A DNA stretch of 24,799 bases from a virus. This document shows positions 20,651-24,799 of the stretch, one piece after another. Location: IMG/VR virus record IMGVR_UViG_3300044742_000044, positions 1 through 24,799 of that record, one strand, 5' to 3'. Numbering within the stretch: position 1 is the stretch's first letter; every line of letters begins with the position of its first letter. The translations under genes were made by a program, and so were the position numbers. Below the pieces are notes generated by a model. That model was not told the DNA's origin. It saw only the letters and a list, made by a program, of their open reading frames with translations, and did not search any database.

Positions 20651-20665
20651 CGATATGCCGTTCTA

Positions 20666-21058
20666 TTACTTCGCCGTGCGTAGGACGGAGGAAATGACCT
20701 CCCAATTCCACATTTTCGGACCACCATCGGCGGCATAAACCCAAGGAGTTTTCTTCATCATATTTGGATCTGCGTCGCTGCCTTTGTAAATATAAATCTC
20801 ATCGGCATCCCGGTTCTGGCGGCGGATAATTATGAAGCTCCTTCCTCCGTGGCGAGCGTAGGCGGAGTGCCAGCCGATTTGCTCCGGACGAAACCGGACG
20901 ACCATCCCGGAGGTGGCTTTGTATTCGTTCCAGCCGCTTATCCCGGAGCTACACCAGTAGTGATCCGGGACACCGCCACCGCTCATCGGCGTCTCGATCA
21001 CGACCCAAAAATAGTCGCGCAGTTGCTTCCGGAACATTGGGCGTAATCCGCCATCCAT
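20666..21058 (-). CDS. PD-(D/E)XK nuclease, VRR-NUC/Holliday-resolvase-like
   Basis: The start shares one base with the upstream stop (TAATG) and has GGAGGAAG upstream. The 130-residue protein shows the core of the PD-(D/E)XK fold: GGGVPDHYW (P31, D32), GWNEYKAT (E45, K47), and the following helix carries Q60 (PEQIGWH), a residue often seen in VRR-NUC and archaeal-resolvase type enzymes. A preceding glutamate (E22, WVVIETP) may complete the metal site. It should be a metal-dependent DNA nuclease, perhaps resolving branched replication intermediates. It lies in a coupled cassette with the glycosyltransferase and polymerase genes. Substrate not predictable from sequence. Confidence 0.8.
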   Translation of the reverse strand: MDGGLRPMFRKQLRDYFWVVIETPMSGGGVPDHYWCSSGISGWNEYKATSGMVVRFRPEQIGWHSAYARHGGRSFIIIRRQNRDADEIYIYKGSDADPNMMKKTPWVYAADGGPKMWNWEVISSVLRTAK

Positions 21059-21963
21059 TAAACTTCCTCCGCCAGCCGCTCCTGGTCTTCACGGTCCATC
21101 CACATCGCGGATTTAATCTCGTGGCCGCGCCTCTTGGCGGCGAGCCGATAAGTCTGGTACAGTGGCCTTGAGATACGCTTGCCGTGGCGGTATTCGCCGA
21201 AATGCTTCGTGATCTGCGCGTGGACGCCGACAGTGGTAAGATAATCTTGGCTGTAATTTTGATTATCTGTGAGGTGTTTGCCGGACCGTCCGCTTGGAAC
21301 GAATATCTTTTTGCTTGGATCCTTTCGGAGCGGAGTATTGAATGTCTTGGCGACATAAAAGCCGTTGATGAGAGAGGTAACGAAAGTCGCCGGATCAGAT
21401 CCACCGCCAATTACGTTAAGACGCGGATCAATAAGTGGTCCATAGGCGCGGTCCTTGCCGCGCATGACGAGGCCACAGGCCGTTTCATAGAAGCCATTGA
21501 AAAATGGCTGGATGTAGCGTCCGGAATTTGCTCCGCCAAGGAAGCCCGTCATCTGGACCAATCCACATTCGGGATATTTCTTCAAATAATAGACAGCATC
21601 AGAATAACGCCGGCCAGTGGATACTCCAAGTTGTGTCGTGCTGCCGTTCGTGAAGCGGAAGTCATCATCAACCCATATCAGATAGTCAGCCTCGGCACGT
21701 TCCGCGAGCCAAAAGGAATGGAGCCGCGCCTCGACAAAATTGAACAGTGGCCCTTCTGGCGGCTTGCGATACGCAAAGTTGAATTCTACTCCTTTTGGAA
21801 GTGAGCGATCTATTTCAGCAAGATCATTAACCGTGTATGGATCTTGGTACGAGAGACATAATTGATATTTGTGCGATGAAACCATCGCGTGCCTGAACGT
21901 CGCAGCGACGCATGTCTTCATTTTCTCTGGACGATTAGAGATAACAACAAGGGCGATTTTCAT
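21058..21963 (-). CDS. GT-A type glycosyltransferase
   Basis: This 301-residue protein starts one base into the upstream stop (TAATG) with GGAGGATT upstream. The N-terminus MKIALVVISNRPEKMKTCVAATFRHA is a Rossmann-like start. YLIWVDDDFRF (D99-D101) is the DxD-type metal-binding motif of GT-A enzymes. VQMTGFLGGANSGRYIQPFFNGF and CGLVMRGKDRAYGPLIDPRLNV follow, typical of the acceptor half. It should transfer a sugar from a nucleotide donor. In phages such enzymes modify DNA bases, virion proteins or host surface; an assignment to the TET-associated glycosyltransferase class is possible but not verified. Its place between polymerase and nuclease favours DNA modification. Confidence 0.78.
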   Translation of the reverse strand: MKIALVVISNRPEKMKTCVAATFRHAMVSSHKYQLCLSYQDPYTVNDLAEIDRSLPKGVEFNFAYRKPPEGPLFNFVEARLHSFWLAERAEADYLIWVDDDFRFTNGSTTQLGVSTGRRYSDAVYYLKKYPECGLVQMTGFLGGANSGRYIQPFFNGFYETACGLVMRGKDRAYGPLIDPRLNVIGGGSDPATFVTSLINGFYVAKTFNTPLRKDPSKKIFVPSGRSGKHLTDNQNYSQDYLTTVGVHAQITKHFGEYRHGKRISRPLYQTYRLAAKRRGHEIKSAMWMDREDQERLAEEV

Positions 21964-22190
21964 TATTCAATCCTCCAACAACGCCATTTATCATTCCATT
22001 TGCGAACCGTGAACTTGTTATTATGTTTCCGGGCATAGCTCAAGGCCGCAACCCGGACCTTCTGATGCTCGGCTTTACTATCAACCTCGAAGCTGTCGCC
22101 AACCTCCATTTTATTGAACGGATATTTCCACTTGGCTCCCGGAGCAACCTTGGGAACGTCAATGCCCTTTGTGATTGGATAGTCCTTCAT
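21963..22190 (-). CDS. Small phage protein, YPFNKMEVGDSF family (DUF7303-like)
   Basis: The ATG at 22190 overlaps the polymerase stop (ATGA). The 75-residue product has YPFNKMEVGDSFEVDS near the middle and ends RKWNDKWRCWRIE. From memory this matches a widespread phage family with a PFxxMxVGDSF motif and an R.WRI ending, known as DUF7303, of unknown function. It ends with a one-base overlap with the glycosyltransferase start. No catalytic motif is visible. Confidence 0.82.
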   Translation of the reverse strand: MKDYPITKGIDVPKVAPGAKWKYPFNKMEVGDSFEVDSKAEHQKVRVAALSYARKHNNKFTVRKWNDKWRCWRIE

Positions 22191-24799
22191 TGGTCTATGT
22201 CCCCCAGATATTTGATACGATCTACTGATATCATCCTGAAGTTTGGCGGGACCGTTCCCTTAATTGCGTAGATGGCTTTGCCTGGACGGCCACGCTCGAT
22301 TATCGGCACTGCGTATTGTTCAAAGTCTTTGCGGTCCACCTTAACGAATATTTCATCAGTGTCGTCGCGGAAAAACATATTTAGATACTTGGTCGGTCCT
22401 GTTACGACTTCACCACCACGACGCCTGATATTGACTTCCTCATTTTCATCGCGCGGATTTATCCTGACTGCTATGGCGATCGCAAGGATCGGCTCGAACC
22501 TGCCGAATTTACCGCATTGTATGTCAATGAGATTATGCACCTTGCTGACGATGTTGATACTTTCTAAATCGGGATAATTGCGCTCGATAAATGCCTTGAC
22601 GGGATAGAGTGTCTTGATATCTGTCTTGGCTTCCTTAAGACGATTGGCGATTGTTGGTCTTAGCGGTATGCCTTTCTTGCGGGCGTTGATTATCTCGTTG
22701 ACGAACGCCGGTCCGATGCCCTTGATTGAGGTCAATGGTCCGATTAGCTTATTGTTAGCGATAGACCAAAGCTTGCCGCTGTGGTCCGGATCGACATCAA
22801 CATAGTCGATCCCTTCGCCTTTCATCTCGCGCAACAATTGAATCTGGCGGTCTGGCTCGCTCTCTGCGTCCAGCGTGGCCGCCGCAAATTCCAGCGGATA
22901 ATGCGCTTTCAAATAGCAGCAATAATAAGACACCAATCCATAGGCAACAGCGTGCGCCTTGTTAAACGCCCACGATCCCATCGAGCAAAGATCATCCCAC
23001 ATCTTGTCGGCGACACCTTGCGACATACCGCGTTTCATCGCGCCGATTTTCCAAGGATCACCGAACTGGTTAAAATATTCAACGCCCAACGACTTACTCA
23101 TTGCCTTCCGCAATGCTGTGACTTGTGCCCAACTTAGGTCGCCTATCTCCCGGCCCATCGTTAAGACTTGCTCTTGATAAATCACAATGCCAAGTGTCTC
23201 TTTTAGATATGGCTCGACTATGGGATGATTGTAAAGAATTGGCTCGCGCCCTGTGCGCCGCTTACACCAGAGGTTTGCTCCTCCGGTAGCCAATGGACCT
23301 GGACGTGCCAATGCCGTGATCGCGATGATATCATCAAGATGATTAATGTCTCGGACCTGCTTGACGAGATTTTGTAGGGCGATACCATTGAACTGGAAGA
23401 TACCGGCGAACTTAAAGTCATTGAGGATTTTGAATGCGAGCGGGTCATCCAGTGGTAGCTTCTCAAGATACCCATTGACTGATTTCTCTCCTATCAGCTC
23501 AAGTGTCCTTTCGAAAATAGATAGTTGTGTGAGGCCCAGAGCATCTATCTTCAACATATTGAGCGATTCAGCATCGTATTTATCACACATCGCGACATTG
23601 GTCTGCCCGTGAACGGCGACGTGATCGAGTATTGGGCTTTGCGTAAGTAACAATCCGGCCGCATGCTGCGAGGAGGAGTTCGGATGCCCCTCCATTTGCT
23701 GAGCGAGCTTCATGCTGGGAAAATCCTTGATCATAAGCCGGCCAGCGTCCGTGGACTCCAAGGTGTCCTCGATGGTTTGCCAAGCCCGCGCATCTCCCAG
23801 CGATCTTTCGACAATGGTATCTGATACCTTCGTCACCATCCATTTCGGTACACGGAGCGACGCACCGGCTTGGTTCAAGGCGGATGTCGGCTTAAAAAGA
23901 GTTACAGTTCCAAGACGTGCCACATGGTCCTTGCCGTATTTCTCCTCGGCATACTTGAATGCTTCAAAGCGCCGCGCATCAGAGAAGTCAATATCAATAT
24001 CCGGTAGATCGGCACGCGTTGTATCGATGAATCTTTCAAAGATCAATCCATATGGAATAGGATCCACCGCGGTGATGTTGAGGAGGTAACATACCAATGA
24101 TCCGCACGAACTACCTCGCGCAGGACCAACGATCATCTTGGTCTTTGCGTAACATACCAGATCAGCAATGATGAAGAAATAATCCTCAAACTTTTTCTCT
24201 TCGATCAAGTCTAGCTCTCTATCTAAACGATCACCATAAATGGGATCGGTTAGATTGATACCTAGTCTTTCAGCACCATCAAGGCATAACTCGCGCAATG
24301 TCCGGTTTTTCCTCGGAGTAAGTAGCTCGGCAGGTAACAACTTGGCGTTACATTTCGCAAAAACCTTTTTGCGGTTTGTGATTGCCTTCGATTTATGTAA
24401 ATCGGAAGCAATCCTAATAGACTTATCCCATTCATCATCCGATAGGATGTACATTGGATAGCTTTGTGTATTGCTACGCTTACCAAGCGCAACGCGATAT
24501 ATCTCCTTGTCCTTGGCTAATGGATAATAATTCTCCGAACAGGCAATGAATTTGAATTTGCGCTCGACTGCTTGCGTGTATAAGCCTTTGGGCAATGCGG
24601 GACTAAGTGCCATATACAAATCTTTGTCAGATGGATCGAGCAGTTCAAGTTGCGCCCGTTCACCAGCGATCTTGATAACACCTTCTGCGTTATTAACATC
24701 CTCGTAACGGAGATGCGGGGTTTTGGCGGCGATGCTAGTCGCTAAGTGTACGAGTTGATTGAGAGACTTTAAGTTGTCCTTGGCGAGGAACGTCATATT
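22187..24799 (-). CDS. dnaE: DnaE-type DNA polymerase III alpha subunit, N-terminus cut by the window
   Basis: The frame is open to the window edge; an ATG sits at 24796 but the residues that follow align to the middle of a PHP domain, so the real start is beyond. Catalytic aspartates are visible: PDIDIDF (D268 and D270 of the window's numbering from that ATG) and KIDALGL (D418). VGPARGSSCGSLVCYLLNIT is the expected palm segment, and SSSQHAAGLLL matches the fingers region of DnaE. HhH (IKGIGPAFVNEII) and an OB-like end follow, but the usual ~1150-residue enzyme has a further C-terminal domain that is missing here. It should be the phage's own replicative polymerase, polymerising DNA from dNTPs. 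Confidence 0.92.
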   Translation of the reverse strand, partial: NMTFLAKDNLKSLNQLVHLATSIAAKTPHLRYEDVNNAEGVIKIAGERAQLELLDPSDKDLYMALSPALPKGLYTQAVERKFKFIACSENYYPLAKDKEIYRVALGKRSNTQSYPMYILSDDEWDKSIRIASDLHKSKAITNRKKVFAKCNAKLLPAELLTPRKNRTLRELCLDGAERLGINLTDPIYGDRLDRELDLIEEKKFEDYFFIIADLVCYAKTKMIVGPARGSSCGSLVCYLLNITAVDPIPYGLIFERFIDTTRADLPDIDIDFSDARRFEAFKYAEEKYGKDHVARLGTVTLFKPTSALNQAGASLRVPKWMVTKVSDTIVERSLGDARAWQTIEDTLESTDAGRLMIKDFPSMKLAQQMEGHPNSSSQHAAGLLLTQSPILDHVAVHGQTNVAMCDKYDAESLNMLKIDALGLTQLSIFERTLELIGEKSVNGYLEKLPLDDPLAFKILNDFKFAGIFQFNGIALQNLVKQVRDINHLDDIIAITALARPGPLATGGANLWCKRRTGREPILYNHPIVEPYLKETLGIVIYQEQVLTMGREIGDLSWAQVTALRKAMSKSLGVEYFNQFGDPWKIGAMKRGMSQGVADKMWDDLCSMGSWAFNKAHAVAYGLVSYYCCYLKAHYPLEFAAATLDAESEPDRQIQLLREMKGEGIDYVDVDPDHSGKLWSIANNKLIGPLTSIKGIGPAFVNEIINARKKGIPLRPTIANRLKEAKTDIKTLYPVKAFIERNYPDLESINIVSKVHNLIDIQCGKFGRFEPILAIAIAVRINPRDENEEVNIRRRGGEVVTGPTKYLNMFFRDDTDEIFVKVDRKDFEQYAVPIIERGRPGKAIYAIKGTVPPNFRMISVDRIKYLGDIDQ

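Larger units (their letters stand above)
20103..20660. other. Structured ~560-bp non-coding region, candidate large ncRNA or leader
   Basis: This gap between the nuclease gene and the 78-residue gene has no convincing coding frame; the open frames found are low-quality in every strand. It is dense in self-complementarity. Hairpins include GATGC/GCATC near 20126-20138, ATCCC/GGGAT with outer GGAA/TTCC near 20160-20210, CCCACC/GGTGGG near 20215-20233, GGGAGG/CCTCCC near 20418-20434 and CTCGGG/CCCGAG near 20439-20455. A 14-bp long-range stem joins 20239-20252 to 20300-20313, and alternative stems lie at 20503-20650. On the + strand, GGTTA/TAACC followed by TTTTT (20461-20465) would make a terminator, so the strand of any RNA is not settled. 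Confidence 0.55.

Overview
The window looks like part of a tailed double-stranded DNA bacteriophage (or prophage) of a Gram-negative, probably proteobacterial, host. The evidence is a tail-fibre pair with receptor-binding type C-termini, an endolysin with adjoining small membrane proteins, a phage-type DnaE polymerase and helicase, and a dense set of short, head-to-tail coupled genes. Many of the small proteins (zinc ribbons, SLOG/DUF2493, the KDIGFVLLVFP protein, the YPF..M.VGDSF protein) resemble, from memory, families common in alphaproteobacterial phages. Two proteins carry PEP-CTERM/VPLPA-type sorting tails, so the host probably has an exosortase-type envelope sorting system.

Layout. Bases 1-5486 (+ strand) are late genes: two paralogous tail fibres (the first cut by the window edge), a tail-fibre-associated small protein, a double-psi-barrel plus Amidase_3 endolysin, then four small membrane proteins, three of them shorter than 100 residues and coupled by overlaps. 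A terminator (5504-5532), two 14-bp palindromes, a PEP-CTERM protein gene (5621-6400) and a second terminator (6408-6435) form an insulated cargo cassette. From 6434 to the right end every gene is on the minus strand, so the two blocks converge at 6400-6436.

The minus-strand block reads right to left: a DnaE-type DNA polymerase (5' end outside the window), a DUF7303-like protein, a GT-A type glycosyltransferase and a PD-(D/E)XK nuclease, all joined by 1- to 4-base overlaps. A roughly 570-bp structured non-coding stretch (20103-20660) follows, then a small gene, a MoxR/CobS-like AAA+ ATPase with a VWA-like partner, and two small genes. After them comes a palindrome array (16926-17214), about fifteen small accessory genes, a winged-helix protein, an SNF2-type helicase and a coiled-coil protein. 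A second GC-rich repeat region (8900-9210) separates these from an HTH regulator and a last operon of very small genes that includes a SLOG protein and the second PEP-CTERM/VPLPA protein.

How it fits together. The right part encodes replication and DNA processing (polymerase, nuclease, helicase, AAA+/VWA machine), possibly with DNA or surface modification by the glycosyltransferase. The left part handles host recognition and lysis. The two sorting-tail proteins suggest that the phage changes, or is displayed on, the host envelope. The points most worth attention are those two proteins, the structured 570-bp gap with alternative base-pairing segments, and the repeated GGAGGCCTCC palindromes in two intergenic regions. 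No tRNA, integrase, transposase or CRISPR array was seen.
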